This document shows positions 41,413 to 51,231 of a stretch of 55,802 bases of DNA, piece after piece. The DNA is taken from assembly GCA_018378255.1 (NCBI GenBank), contig JAGZXV010000013.1, positions 1-55,802 of the forward strand. The letters run 5' to 3'. Source of the stretch: Clostridiaceae bacterium. GTDB lineage: Bacteria; Bacillota; Clostridia; Lachnospirales; Lachnospiraceae. Each line of letters starts with the position of its first letter. The stretch's first letter is position 1. A model generated the notes under the pieces. The model searched no databases, was not told the origin of the DNA, and worked only from the letters and a program-made list of their open reading frames with translations. Position numbers and translations under genes: made by a program.

Positions 41413-42501
41413 ATGAAGGAGATATTTGAGGCATTTCAGTTTGAAGGCAGTATGGTTTCCTGTGAACGGTATGGAAGCGGGCATATTAATGAGACTTATA
41501 AACTTGTAACAAATGGGGAAGGCGGACTGAAAGAGTATATTCTTCAGAAGATTAACCACCAAATCTTTAAGGATGTTCCCGGACTTATGAGGAACATTGA
41601 GGGTGTGACCACGTTTTTGAGGAAGATGATTATAAATGAGAACGGAGATCCTGACCGCGAAACATTAAATCTGGTGCCTGCCAGGGATGGCGGAGTTTAT
41701 TATCAGGACGGGAATCAGGAGTATTGGAGGGCATATTATTTTATAAAGGGCGCTTCCTGCTATGATGCAGTGGAAAAACCGGAGGACTTTTATGAGAGCG
41801 GAAAGGCGTTTGGACGGTTTCAGGGGCTGCTTTCAGACTATCCGGCAGAAGAGCTTACGGAAACAATTCCGGATTTCCATAACACTCCTGTGCGGTTTCA
41901 GGCTTTCTCAAAAGCTGTTAAAGAGGACGTCTGCGGCAGGGTAAAGGATGCTGAGGAAGAGATCCGCTTTTTAATGGACCGGGAAGAAGAGATGGGAATC
42001 GCAATGAATATGCTGAAAAATAGGGAACTTCCCCTCAGAGTAACCCATAATGATACGAAGCTGAATAATATTATGATCGACGACGTGACAGGAAAAGCCA
42101 TATGCGTGATTGACTTGGATACCATCATGCCAGGGCTTTCCATCTTTGATTTTGGGGACGCCATCCGTTTTGGAGCCAATACAGGCGCGGAGGATGAGGT
42201 GGATTTATCGAAGGTGTCCATTTCACTTCCGCTGTTTGAAATCTATACGAAAGGGTTTTTAGAAGGGTGCGGCAATAATCTGACCCAGGCTGAAATCGAA
42301 ATGCTTCCGTGGGGAGCGAAACTCATGACTTTGGAGTGCGGGATGCGTTTTCTGACGGACTATCTGGAAGGGGATCATTATTTCAGGATTCACAGGGAGC
42401 AGCATAATCTGGACCGGGCCAGAAGCCAGTTCGCTTTGGTGGCGGATATGGAGAAGCATTGGGGAGAGATGGAAAATATAGTGGCAGGGAAAAACGAATA
42501 G
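41413..42501 (+). CDS. N-acetylhexosamine 1-kinase-like phosphotransferase (NahK-like)
   Basis: A 362-residue aminoglycoside-phosphotransferase-fold kinase. The catalytic loop VTHNDTKLNNIMIDD and metal motif VIDLDTIMPGLSIFDFGDAIRFG closely resemble NahK of the bifidobacterial galacto-N-biose/lacto-N-biose pathway, which phosphorylates GlcNAc/GalNAc at C1. The N-terminal GSGHINETYKL is the ATP loop. A run of G lies 9 nt before the ATG. Paired with the nucleotidyltransferase, it suggests hexosamine-1-phosphate to nucleotide-sugar salvage. Confidence 0.83.
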   Translation: MKEIFEAFQFEGSMVSCERYGSGHINETYKLVTNGEGGLKEYILQKINHQIFKDVPGLMRNIEGVTTFLRKMIINENGDPDRETLNLVPARDGGVYYQDGNQEYWRAYYFIKGASCYDAVEKPEDFYESGKAFGRFQGLLSDYPAEELTETIPDFHNTPVRFQAFSKAVKEDVCGRVKDAEEEIRFLMDREEEMGIAMNMLKNRELPLRVTHNDTKLNNIMIDDVTGKAICVIDLDTIMPGLSIFDFGDAIRFGANTGAEDEVDLSKVSISLPLFEIYTKGFLEGCGNNLTQAEIEMLPWGAKLMTLECGMRFLTDYLEGDHYFRIHREQHNLDRARSQFALVADMEKHWGEMENIVAGKNE

Positions 42502-42603
42502 CTTGCCGTATGGGTAAGATGTTTTTGCAGATGATGGAGAATAAGCGGGTTATAGTCAAGGAAAAATAATCGGATACAGAAGAATCAGAATGCAGAAAGG
42601 TGG

Positions 42604-42632
42604 TTGACTTTAAGCGGCGGGTTACCTACAAT
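42604..42632 (+). promoter_or_regulatory. Promoter of guaB
   Basis: TTGACT, 17 bp, TACAAT, 60 bp before the IMP dehydrogenase start. No purine riboswitch was recognised in the leader. Confidence 0.6.
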
Positions 42633-42692
42633 GGAGGTATAGTAATCTGAGCAGAAGAGAGAAAGTAAAAAAGAATAAAGGAGAATAAAGAC

Positions 42693-44195
42693 ATGGCAAT
42701 TTATATGAATGAACCGTCCAGGACTTTTGGGGAATATCTTTTGATTCCAGGGTATTCATCTACGCAGGCGATTCCGGCGAATGTGAGTTTGAAGACGCCG
42801 CTGGTGAAGTTTGAGAAAGGCGGTACTCCGGCGCTTTCGTTGAATATTCCTATGACGTCTGCCATCATGCAGTCGGTATCTGATGATAAGATGGCCGTTG
42901 CGCTGGCGAAAGAGGGAGGATTGTCATTTATTTATGGTTCACAGAGCATTGAAAGCCAGGCTCAGATGGTGGCCAGGGTTAAGAATTACAGGGCAGGATT
43001 TGTAACCAGTGATTCTAATATATCACCGGAAGATACGTTGGCGGATATTCTGGAACTTAAGAATAAAACGGGGCATTCAACGGTTGCTGTTACGGAAGAC
43101 GGCAGTCCTAACGGAAAACTGGTGGGAATCGTCACCAGCAGGGATTACCGGGTCAGCAGAATGACAGAAGACACGAAAGTAAAGGAATTTATGACTAAAT
43201 TCGAGGATTTGGTCTGTGCAGACGACAGCACTACTTTGAAAGAGGCCAATGACATTATCTGGGAACATAAGCTTAACTGTCTTCCTATCATCGATAAAGA
43301 CCAGAAGATGGTTTCATTTGTTTTCCGCAAGGATTACAACTCCCATAAGAAGAATGAGAATGAATTGATTGATGGTTCGAAACGCTATATGGTGGGAGCC
43401 GGTATCAATACGAGAGATTATAAAGAGCGTATTCCTGCGCTTCTGGAGGCGGGGGCCGATGCCCTCTGTATCGATAGTTCGGAGGGATTTTCGGAGTGGC
43501 AGAAGATCGTTTTGGAATATGTGCGCAGCAATTACGGCGATAAGGTAAAAATTGGAGCAGGCAATGTGGTAGACGGAGATGGATTCCGTTTTCTTGCCGA
43601 GGCAGGTGCTGATTTTGTAAAGGTGGGAATCGGCGGCGGAGCGATCTGCATCACCAGAGAACAAAAAGGAATTGGGCGTGGACAGGCAACCGCTTTGATA
43701 GAAGTTGCAAAGGCCCGTGACGAGTATTTTAATGAGACGGGCATTTATGTGCCGATCTGCTCGGATGGCGGAATCGTCCACGATTATCATATTACCCTGG
43801 CATTGGCTATGGGAGCGGATTTCCTGATGCTGGGAAGATATTTCGCCCGTTTTGACGAAAGCCCTACAAAAAAGATCAATGTAAATGGAAGTTATATGAA
43901 GGAATACTGGGGCGAGGGAAGTGCCAGGGCCAGAAACTGGCAGAGATATGATTTAGGCGGAGATGCCAAGCTTTCTTTTGAAGAGGGAGTGGATTCCCTG
44001 GTTCCCTATGCAGGCAGCTTAAAAGATAATGTGAATCTCTCTTTGAGCAAAGTGCGCTCTACCATGTGCAACTGCGGCTGTCTTACCATTCCTGAACTGC
44101 AGAAGAATGCGAAGATCACATTGGTTTCATCCACCAGTATTGTGGAGGGCGGAGCCCATGATGTTGTATTGAAGGATAACCGCCAGTTTATGTAA
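42693..44195 (+). CDS. guaB: IMP dehydrogenase, Tritrichomonas-like branch
   Basis: A 500-residue IMP dehydrogenase that converts IMP to XMP, the first step of GMP synthesis. The catalytic Cys loop is GIGGGAICITREQKGIGRGQ, with the Cys where most bacteria have GIGPGSICTTR. Two CBS domains lie at ~105-225 (SRDYRVSRMTEDTKVKEFM, DIIWEHKLNCLPIIDKD). VGAGINTRDYKERIPALLEAGAD and SDGGIVHDYHITLALAMGADFLMLG complete the barrel. The N-terminus and many stretches match, from memory, the protozoan Tritrichomonas foetus enzyme. AAAGGAGA precedes the ATG. Confidence 0.92.
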   Translation: MAIYMNEPSRTFGEYLLIPGYSSTQAIPANVSLKTPLVKFEKGGTPALSLNIPMTSAIMQSVSDDKMAVALAKEGGLSFIYGSQSIESQAQMVARVKNYRAGFVTSDSNISPEDTLADILELKNKTGHSTVAVTEDGSPNGKLVGIVTSRDYRVSRMTEDTKVKEFMTKFEDLVCADDSTTLKEANDIIWEHKLNCLPIIDKDQKMVSFVFRKDYNSHKKNENELIDGSKRYMVGAGINTRDYKERIPALLEAGADALCIDSSEGFSEWQKIVLEYVRSNYGDKVKIGAGNVVDGDGFRFLAEAGADFVKVGIGGGAICITREQKGIGRGQATALIEVAKARDEYFNETGIYVPICSDGGIVHDYHITLALAMGADFLMLGRYFARFDESPTKKINVNGSYMKEYWGEGSARARNWQRYDLGGDAKLSFEEGVDSLVPYAGSLKDNVNLSLSKVRSTMCNCGCLTIPELQKNAKITLVSSTSIVEGGAHDVVLKDNRQFM

Positions 44196-44227
44196 AACAG
44201 TTTGTATAAAATGGTCCATAGGAAACA

Positions 44228-44290
44228 GGAGCCTGCGGCGCCGGAGAGATATTACCAGTCTCTTTACGGTATCGCGGGCTCTGTATTTTT
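44228..44290 (+). terminator. Probable terminator after guaB
   Basis: GGAGCCTGCG near 44227 pairs with CGCGGGCTC near 44278, with an inner hairpin GAGA...TCTC; TGTATTTTT follows. Confidence 0.5.
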
Positions 44291-44335
44291 CGGAGGATAC
44301 AGACGGCTGTATTTGAGGAAACGGGAGGGAGTTCA

Positions 44336-45997
44336 TTGAAAATTTGTGAAAAGTGTAAGGCGGTTCTGAATGATGATGCTAAATTCTGCCCTAAGTGTGG
44401 CTGCAGACAGGCAGAGGGGGTGCAGGGCCGGCCGGCTGTGGAAAATGGACCGGCGGATGAGAGCATAACGGAGACGGGGAAAAAAGAAAAAACGGGAAAA
44501 AATAACCGCCACAGGAGAAAAGCTGCTGTATGGGTTGTGGGGATTATGATTATGGCTGCCGCAGGGATTTTCTGCGCATTTTTCCTGTCGGGGGCAGTAC
44601 AAAAAGGGCGGTTTGTACATCATATGGAATTAGGAGAACGGTATCTGGAAGAGATGAAGTATGAAGAAGCTGTTTTGGAATTTACAGCGGCTGTGCGCAT
44701 AGAACCCAGGAAAATGGAGGTATATCTGTCCCTGGCAGACGCTTATACGGGCCTGGGAAGAGATGATGGGGCCGGGCAGGTGCTGGAGACAGCATTTTCA
44801 GTGATCCGAACGGAATATGAAGAAAAGCAAAGAGGGCCGGAGAAAAGCGAACTGGTATTGGAACGTTTGATGGATTCCTATGAGGAGCAGGGCCGGGACG
44901 AGCAGGCGGATGAGGTAAAACAGTGGATAGAGATTATATCTCCGGGGCAGAAAAGGGAAACGGATGATGGAGAAGGGGGAGGCGGGAATGGAAGCGGCAA
45001 AGAAGGATGGGACGATACGGATGGGAGCGGTTCTGACGGGAGCGGCCCGGGCAAAGAGGAATCCGACCGGGACGGCCAAAACAGTGACGATCAAAACAGT
45101 GATGACCCGGGACAGAGCGGGATGGAAAATTCTAAGCCGGATGTGACGGAAGCCGAACTGAGATCCATACTGGAAACGGCCACAGACCGTGAAATATTGG
45201 AGTTTTTTTACTGTGACCTTAATAAAGACGGACGGCATGAAGCGGTGGCAGCGACAGGAACCGTTGATTTTGATGATTACATGGCATCAGTGGAGCTGTG
45301 GTTTGTTGACGAGGCGGGCGCGTTTACTGTGGAAACCGGAATCGACGAGCTGTCATTTCCCATGGATTTTTGGTATTTGGAAATAGGGGATGTGGGAACG
45401 GAACAGCATGTGGTGCTGAATGGAAATATGATGATGGGGAGTATGAAGCACTGCTTTACATACCGTATGGAAAACCGGGGACTGCAGCGGGTTTATGACG
45501 GCTATGGAGAGTTCTTCACGAGAGACGGCCGGCTGTGGTATGGTTCCGAGGATTATGACGGGGCGGAATCAGATATAGGAATGCTGGGGCATACGTGGAA
45601 GGATTATCCCATCTTTTATGAGGATGGAACCTATAAAGAGTATGGCGGTACCGAAATCACCAGGGAATTTTTTATGGGATATCAGAATGCGGCCGCAGTC
45701 TGGGACGAGATGCTGTCGGAAGTGTTAGAGAATAATTCCGAGGCAAAGTATGAAGCTAAAATCTGGTACAGGGGAAACGGATTGATAACTGTGGATTTTG
45801 GTGTTTATAACTCCGAGGGGTACCGGACGTTTTCCCATGTCTATGTGGAACTGCAAAATAGCCAAGTGCGTCTGCTGCCCTGGGAAAGTACGGATGAAAC
45901 TGGGAGAGTGATTGATTCTTACTGTTCTAAGGGCGGTCTGCTGGGGGAATCGGGAACCGGTTTTCCGGTTAAATATCCGGAGCCGCTGAAACGCTGA
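44336..45997 (+). CDS. Zinc-ribbon, single-span membrane protein with TPR-like region
   Basis: A 553-residue protein. An N-terminal zinc ribbon (CEKCKAVLNDDAKFCPKCGC) is followed by a membrane helix (AAVWVVGIMIMAAAGIFCAFFLS, ~62-84) and TPR-like helices (HMELGERYLEEMKYEEAVLEFTAAVRIEPRKMEVYLSLADAYTGLG). Then comes a Gly/Asp/Ser-rich linker at ~215-260 and a C-terminal extracellular domain with a YFCDLNKDGRHEAVAATG-like VCBS/EF-type segment. The start is TTG at 44336 after GGGAGGGAG. A 20-bp inverted repeat spans the stop. Function is unknown. Confidence 0.75.
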   Translation: MKICEKCKAVLNDDAKFCPKCGCRQAEGVQGRPAVENGPADESITETGKKEKTGKNNRHRRKAAVWVVGIMIMAAAGIFCAFFLSGAVQKGRFVHHMELGERYLEEMKYEEAVLEFTAAVRIEPRKMEVYLSLADAYTGLGRDDGAGQVLETAFSVIRTEYEEKQRGPEKSELVLERLMDSYEEQGRDEQADEVKQWIEIISPGQKRETDDGEGGGGNGSGKEGWDDTDGSGSDGSGPGKEESDRDGQNSDDQNSDDPGQSGMENSKPDVTEAELRSILETATDREILEFFYCDLNKDGRHEAVAATGTVDFDDYMASVELWFVDEAGAFTVETGIDELSFPMDFWYLEIGDVGTEQHVVLNGNMMMGSMKHCFTYRMENRGLQRVYDGYGEFFTRDGRLWYGSEDYDGAESDIGMLGHTWKDYPIFYEDGTYKEYGGTEITREFFMGYQNAAAVWDEMLSEVLENNSEAKYEAKIWYRGNGLITVDFGVYNSEGYRTFSHVYVELQNSQVRLLPWESTDETGRVIDSYCSKGGLLGESGTGFPVKYPEPLKR

Positions 45998-46020
45998 GCG
46001 GGATATTTAACCGGAAAACC
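45959..46020. repeat. 20-bp perfect inverted repeat across a stop codon
   Basis: GGTTTTCCGGTTAAATATCC (45959-45978) and its exact complement at 46001-46020, with a 22-nt loop containing the stop. It lies between convergent genes; no U-tract follows. Confidence 0.8.
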
Positions 46021-46057
46021 GCCAAAACGCTGAGAAGCAGTCCATCAAATACTGTCA

Positions 46058-47665
46058 TTAGCTGCGGTTTTCATATTCACGGGGAGAAATCCCCGTGATT
46101 TTTTTGAACACCTTACTGAAATAATAGGGATTATCAAATCCCAGCATGTCGGAAATCTCATACATCAGGTATTGATGAGTATCGATCAGTTCTTTGGCAT
46201 GATCGATTTTAACAGATGCGATATAGTCCGATAATGTGACATTAGTAAATTTCTTGAAGGTGTTGCTCAAATGGCCGTAACTGATATTGAGGGCGTCTGC
46301 GATATCGGTCAAAGTCAGTTTTTCCGTATAGTGGGACTGGACGTACCGTTTGGCCTGTTCCACAAGTTTATCGGATCGGGTGTTCTTCCGGTCGTCCAAC
46401 AGGCGGCACAATTTGGAGCAGAAACTCTGCAGCCATTCTATGATGTCCGCCAGGCTGTTAAAATGGTTTAAATGTTCCGCAATATTGATCGTATAGGGAA
46501 AGATATCCTGGTAGCTGTTGTCTTCATTTTCAAAGAAGGCATACAGGTATGTATAAATATTGATACAGGCGCTGGTGGCATGTTCCTTTCCAGGCGTTCC
46601 TTCCTGAAACAGATCGATGATCTGGCTGAAAATGGACGCCATCTTTTCGCTGTCGTTTTGAGCGATGGAGGCGGATAAGTCTTTTTTCAGGAAATTAATG
46701 TTGAAGGTTTTGGCATTGCTCCTGTGAAACGTCTGTCCGCTGTAATAGACCACTGACGACGAGGAATCATAATAATAGTATTCCAATGCGGTCAGAGCGT
46801 GTTCCAGGGCGGAGGGAAGGTCCTGTACACTTCTTGTCTGTTCACTGATACCATAAACGGCAGTGAGCTCGAAATAGGTTTTCAGCGCAGTATTGCATTT
46901 GGTGCAGAAGCCGTCCACCGTTTTTGCAAAATCGTCATTCGGGCGCAGGGAGGCGGCCAGCAGGTAAATGGTATCGGAATAGCTCAACAGCGTCTGGTCT
47001 GCAAAGGTACGGCTGGTGATGCCACTTATAATATCCAGGATCTGTTTCTGGATCTGGCGGAAATCGTAGGTATCTTCCCCCGGCTCAAAGCTGATGTTGT
47101 CGGAACGCATGGAGCAGAGAATGATGAATGGGCGGTTATAATGTCCTTCCAATTCGGCGGGAGGTTCATGGGCGCCGGCGAGTGAGCCGGGGGAAAGAAG
47201 CAGCCGGCTTAAATACTGCTGGGCCATGTCCTTTGAATTGCTTTTGATCAGGTCGTCTAAAAGCTGGTGGTGCTGCTGCTTTATCATAATATCGCAGGAT
47301 TTTTTTGCTTTATTTAAGGATTCCACCAGGGCGTCTTCATTTAAGTCTATTTTTACAAGATAATCGGATGCGCCCAGAGTTAAGGCTTTCCGGGCCAGGG
47401 AAAACTCTTCTAAATTGGTGAGGACGATAAAGGCAAAGGTACAGCCGCCTGCCTTACACTTTTCGACCAGCTCTAAGCCGTTCATAATGGGCATACGGAT
47501 ATCTGTGATCACGATATCAGGCTTCTCTTCAAGGATCATGTCATAGGCGGATGAGCCGTTGGTGGCTTTTCCGACTATGGCGCAGTCATAATCTTCCCAA
47601 GAGATGAGAGAGGCAATGCCTGCCAGTATAAGAGGTTCGTCGTCAACTAAAACAATACGATACAT
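46058..47665 (-). CDS. YesN-type response regulator, REC + AraC HTH
   Basis: A 535-residue response regulator. The REC domain (~1-120) has the pocket IVLVDDEP and phospho-Asp55 in IVITDIRMP. The middle ~300 residues are the large linker common in YesN proteins. The AraC HTH lies at ~440-535 (LTLTDIADALNISYGHLSNTFKKFTNVTLSDYI, MYEISDMLGFDNPYYFSKVFKKITGISPREYE). It is cotranscribed with the upstream YesM kinase (46-bp gap). It probably activates the divergent ABC/GH88/sulfatase operon. Confidence 0.93.
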   Translation of the reverse strand: MYRIVLVDDEPLILAGIASLISWEDYDCAIVGKATNGSSAYDMILEEKPDIVITDIRMPIMNGLELVEKCKAGGCTFAFIVLTNLEEFSLARKALTLGASDYLVKIDLNEDALVESLNKAKKSCDIMIKQQHHQLLDDLIKSNSKDMAQQYLSRLLLSPGSLAGAHEPPAELEGHYNRPFIILCSMRSDNISFEPGEDTYDFRQIQKQILDIISGITSRTFADQTLLSYSDTIYLLAASLRPNDDFAKTVDGFCTKCNTALKTYFELTAVYGISEQTRSVQDLPSALEHALTALEYYYYDSSSSVVYYSGQTFHRSNAKTFNINFLKKDLSASIAQNDSEKMASIFSQIIDLFQEGTPGKEHATSACINIYTYLYAFFENEDNSYQDIFPYTINIAEHLNHFNSLADIIEWLQSFCSKLCRLLDDRKNTRSDKLVEQAKRYVQSHYTEKLTLTDIADALNISYGHLSNTFKKFTNVTLSDYIASVKIDHAKELIDTHQYLMYEISDMLGFDNPYYFSKVFKKITGISPREYENRS

Positions 47666-47710
47666 AAGAAATCTCCTGATTTTCTATAAAATTTGCCGAT
47701 TCGCTATAAC

Positions 47711-49510
47711 CTATGGTTCCAAAGGGAGGGAAACAGTTATTGTGGTATATTCATCCAAAACACTGTCGATTTTAATTCCGTAATCCTCTCCGTAAACGAG
47801 TTTCAGCCTGCGGTCCACATTAGGCAGGCCGATACCGCTCATATTGCTTTTCGTAATTCGCGAGGTGTCGGTCAGCAGCTTTTTAATGTTTTCCTCTGAG
47901 ATGCCAATGCCGTTATCCGTTACGCTTACATAGAGAATATTATCTTTGGTATAGGCATGTATTTTTATCAATCCGCTGCGGCCGCTGGGTTCGATGCCGC
48001 TGAAAATGGCATTTTCCACCAGGGGCTGAAGGGTCAGCTTGATGATTTTGGCGTCATATAGATATTCTGAATCCACATCTATTTCCACATCAAACAGTTC
48101 GATATATCGGATCTTTTCTATTGTTACATAATTATTCAAAAAGTCAAGTTCCTGACGGAGAGTGACCTTCTCATTAAACCCTTTGGCCATATTCTTAAGA
48201 AGAGAGGAAAGGGCGGTGACAACCTGTACGATTCCGCTGTTTTTCTGTATGGTGGCGATCCATTTGATGGAGTCCAGGGTGTTGTATAAAAAATGGGGGT
48301 TGATCTGTGCCTGCAGCATCTTGATTTCCAGGTCTTTTTTCTCTTTTTCACTCTTCACCCTGGTATCCAGCAGTTCTGAGATATGGCCTGACATGTGGTT
48401 GATCTGTTTACCGATCATTCCTATCTCATCGTCTGTTTCAATTGAGATATCTCTGGTAAAATCTCCTTGGGATATTAATTTCAGCCGGTTTGTCAGCCGT
48501 TTAATGGGCGCTCCTAATTGGCGGGAAAACAGCACAGACAGGATCAGACCGATGGTGATGCAGAAAAAGAAGATGATTACCACTGTATTTCCAATTACCG
48601 TATGGTCAAAGTTCATGTCCTCCACAGGCATGATTTCCAGCATCAAAAGTCCGCTGACCAGTTGTTTCTGATAGGTTATGACACAGTCTTCTCCGGATAT
48701 CTTTCTTCTCAATACACCGTTATATGCGCCGGAAGAGGCCAGTTCCTGAATCAGGGAAGAGGCGTCCAGCCTGGAGCCGTTTAAAGAAGAGATGATCTCT
48801 CCTTCCTCTGTGGTTATGTAGAGAATCCGGTCTTTTGGAAGGACATCCAGCAGGGAATTGAACAGTTTGGGTGAAATGCCGAGGAATACCCAGGCGTCTT
48901 TAGGATCGCTGCCGTTGTTGTATTTCAAAGGCCGGACCAGCGGTATGATCTGGGGGTTGGCATAACGGCCCAATGGAAAAGGGGATTCTTCTAACGTGAG
49001 CTTATACTGGGATGTGTTTTTTGTGAGATAATCGTCAAACCATGGGGCATTGGTGATATTTTCAAGATCATCGCTGGAACCGGAAGAACTGCCGGCCTGG
49101 ATCAGCAGCTGGTCTTTATTATATAAGGTTATCTTGTATATATATTCACTGTAACCGGAAATGGCACAGAAGTCCCTGAGAACATCAGCCGCATAAAGGG
49201 CCATCCGTTCGTTGGAATCCGTCTGAGGGCTTTTTAATGAAGTGGTTAAAAACAGGGATTTGCGTTCGGTGCAGTTCAACAGGATGTTGACCATTTCGTC
49301 ATAGGCCAGGGAAGCCCGGTCCGACAGGGTCTGAACCCGGTTGACGGAGTTGTTGGTCTCATTTTTAATCACATCATTCTTATAAGAAGTGAAGTTATAA
49401 ATGCTGATCACACAGGCAATGCAGATGATGATCAGCATATTGTAAAAAATCAGCGTTTTTTGGAATGTTTTAGGCGCGGTATGTGCCGTATGCAGGGTGA
49501 ATTTAGCCAT
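47711..49510 (-). CDS. YesM-type sensor histidine kinase
   Basis: A 599-residue membrane kinase. Helix 1 (~20-40), an extracellular Cache-like sensor (~45-295), helix 2 (VIIFFFCITIGLILSVLF, ~308-325) and HAMP (~328-380) precede the His_kinase motif QINPHFLYNTLDSIKW near 405. HATPase motifs are LVENAIFSGIEP and VTDNGIGIS. It forms a pair with the YesN regulator. GAGGTTCTC precedes the ATG. It likely senses extracellular oligosaccharide or the loaded binding protein of the divergent operon. Confidence 0.92.
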   Translation of the reverse strand: MAKFTLHTAHTAPKTFQKTLIFYNMLIIICIACVISIYNFTSYKNDVIKNETNNSVNRVQTLSDRASLAYDEMVNILLNCTERKSLFLTTSLKSPQTDSNERMALYAADVLRDFCAISGYSEYIYKITLYNKDQLLIQAGSSSGSSDDLENITNAPWFDDYLTKNTSQYKLTLEESPFPLGRYANPQIIPLVRPLKYNNGSDPKDAWVFLGISPKLFNSLLDVLPKDRILYITTEEGEIISSLNGSRLDASSLIQELASSGAYNGVLRRKISGEDCVITYQKQLVSGLLMLEIMPVEDMNFDHTVIGNTVVIIFFFCITIGLILSVLFSRQLGAPIKRLTNRLKLISQGDFTRDISIETDDEIGMIGKQINHMSGHISELLDTRVKSEKEKKDLEIKMLQAQINPHFLYNTLDSIKWIATIQKNSGIVQVVTALSSLLKNMAKGFNEKVTLRQELDFLNNYVTIEKIRYIELFDVEIDVDSEYLYDAKIIKLTLQPLVENAIFSGIEPSGRSGLIKIHAYTKDNILYVSVTDNGIGISEENIKKLLTDTSRITKSNMSGIGLPNVDRRLKLVYGEDYGIKIDSVLDEYTTITVSLPLEP

Positions 49511-49755
49511 ATAGAGAACCTCCTGTGATCTGTTTTTATCATACCGTTATTGATCTGAAAAAACAATGAAAACGTCAGCAAATCAGGAAAAAGTATAAGA
49601 ATCTGTAAATTTTATATTTTTTTATTTTGGTAAAAAACGGTGGGAAATAAATAGTAACAGAATTCTACAAATCGTTTATTCAGGTAAAATACCGATTTTG
49701 TTATTCTTATTTTATCAAATTGAAACACAGAAAATTGATGAGGGAGGTTTTAAAA

Positions 49756-51111
49756 ATGAAATCAAAAAAAGCATTGGCAGCAGCGCTTTGCGCAGTGATG
49801 GTGGCTTCTCTGGCAGCATGCGGCGGAAAAACAGAGACAGCAGGAACGACAGCTGAAAGCAAAGCAGAGACAAAAGCAGGTGAGACTGCAAAGACAGAAG
49901 AAACAACCGCAGCATCAGGCGAGCAGGTGGAATTGTCCGTAACCACATGGGATAATGAATCATCTCCTCAGTTCTCAGCTGTTATTGAGGCATATGAAGC
50001 GGCAAATCCAAATGTAAAGATCAAAATCATCGACACCTCGGCAGATGAATATAACAACTCACTGGGAATCAGCTTATCAGCAGCACAGCCTGATCCGGAT
50101 GTGATCTGGGTAAAGGACATGGGCTCCATGCTGCAGATGGCGGATAAGAACCAGCTTCTTCCGATCGATGATTTCATTAAAAATGACAATTTCGATTTAT
50201 CCATTTATAAAGGTGCGGCTGAGCAGCTTCAGTACAACGGAGTTTCCTATGCTCTTCCATACCGCAATGACTGGTATGTGCTTTACTACAATAAAGATTT
50301 ATTCGATGCAGCAGGAGTTGAATATCCTTCCAATGATATGACATGGGAAGAATATGAAGAGCTGGCAGCTAAAATGACATCAGGCGAAGGCAGCTCAAAG
50401 GTTTACGGCAGCCATAACCATACATGGCAGGCACTTGTAACAAACTGGGCGGTACAGGACGGCAAGAATACAGTGGTTGAAAAAGATTACAGCTTCTTAA
50501 AACCATGGTATGAGAAAGCTCTTGCACTGCAGGACGGCGGTTATATCCAGGATTACTCCACTTTAAAGACAGCTAATATCCATTATTCATCCGTATTTAA
50601 GAATCAGCAGTGTGCGATGATGCCTATGGGAACCTGGTTTATCGCAACCATGATGCAGTCACAGGCTGAAGGCGAAACAAACTTCAACTGGGGCGTAGCC
50701 AATATTCCTCATCCGGCTGATACGGAGGCTGGATATACGGTAGGTGCGTTAACACCGGTAGCCATCAGCGCTTATACGGATCAGGCCGACCTGGCTTGGG
50801 ATTTCATCAAATTCGCAGCATCTGAAGAAGCAGCAGAAATTCTTGCAAAGCAGGGCGTATTTACAGGTATCCAGACAGAAGAATCCATGAAGACCATCGC
50901 TTCCGCAGAGTTTTTCCCGGAAGGAGACAGCAACGTAGAGGCATTATCTTATACCCACTATGCATTTGACCGTCCTCTGGATCCTCAGATCGAAGAAATC
51001 CGTACCGTATTGGATGAAGTTCATGAAATGATTATGATTAAAGCTTACTCTGTCGACGACGGAATGAAAGAAATGACAGAACGTGTCGCAAAAATCAAAG
51101 GCTGGAACTAA
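49756..51111 (+). CDS. ABC sugar transporter, solute-binding lipoprotein
   Basis: A 451-residue family 1 binding protein. The lipoprotein signal is KSKKALAAALCAVMVASLAAC with Cys anchor, then a Thr/Glu-rich linker and VELSVTTWDNESSPQFSAVIEAY. The start at 49756 has GGGAGG 8 nt upstream; the frame from 49720 adds residues before that site. First gene of a five-gene operon with GH88 and sulfatase, so the ligand is probably an unsaturated or sulfated uronic-acid disaccharide. No ATPase gene is present. Confidence 0.92.
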   Translation: MKSKKALAAALCAVMVASLAACGGKTETAGTTAESKAETKAGETAKTEETTAASGEQVELSVTTWDNESSPQFSAVIEAYEAANPNVKIKIIDTSADEYNNSLGISLSAAQPDPDVIWVKDMGSMLQMADKNQLLPIDDFIKNDNFDLSIYKGAAEQLQYNGVSYALPYRNDWYVLYYNKDLFDAAGVEYPSNDMTWEEYEELAAKMTSGEGSSKVYGSHNHTWQALVTNWAVQDGKNTVVEKDYSFLKPWYEKALALQDGGYIQDYSTLKTANIHYSSVFKNQQCAMMPMGTWFIATMMQSQAEGETNFNWGVANIPHPADTEAGYTVGALTPVAISAYTDQADLAWDFIKFAASEEAAEILAKQGVFTGIQTEESMKTIASAEFFPEGDSNVEALSYTHYAFDRPLDPQIEEIRTVLDEVHEMIMIKAYSVDDGMKEMTERVAKIKGWN

Positions 51112-51128
51112 TTAATGTTTTAGGCTGA

Positions 51129-51179
51129 CAAAAAGAGCGCCTCTGAATATGCATATTTTTTGGAGCGCGCTCTTTTTTT
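51129..51179 (+). terminator. Partial terminator after binding-protein gene
   Basis: AAAAGAGCGC / GCGCTCTTTT (51131-51140 with 51167-51176) and TTTTTTTG. It lies inside the operon and probably reduces permease expression relative to the binding protein. Confidence 0.75.
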
Positions 51180-51231
51180 GCCCAAATAAGACGTTAAGTA
51201 AGCCGCTTATGCGGCAGAAATGGAGGAGAAT

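Noticed and set aside
42502..42692. Purine riboswitch before guaB
   Set aside because: No conserved purine aptamer core was found and the promoter lies only 60 bp from the start.
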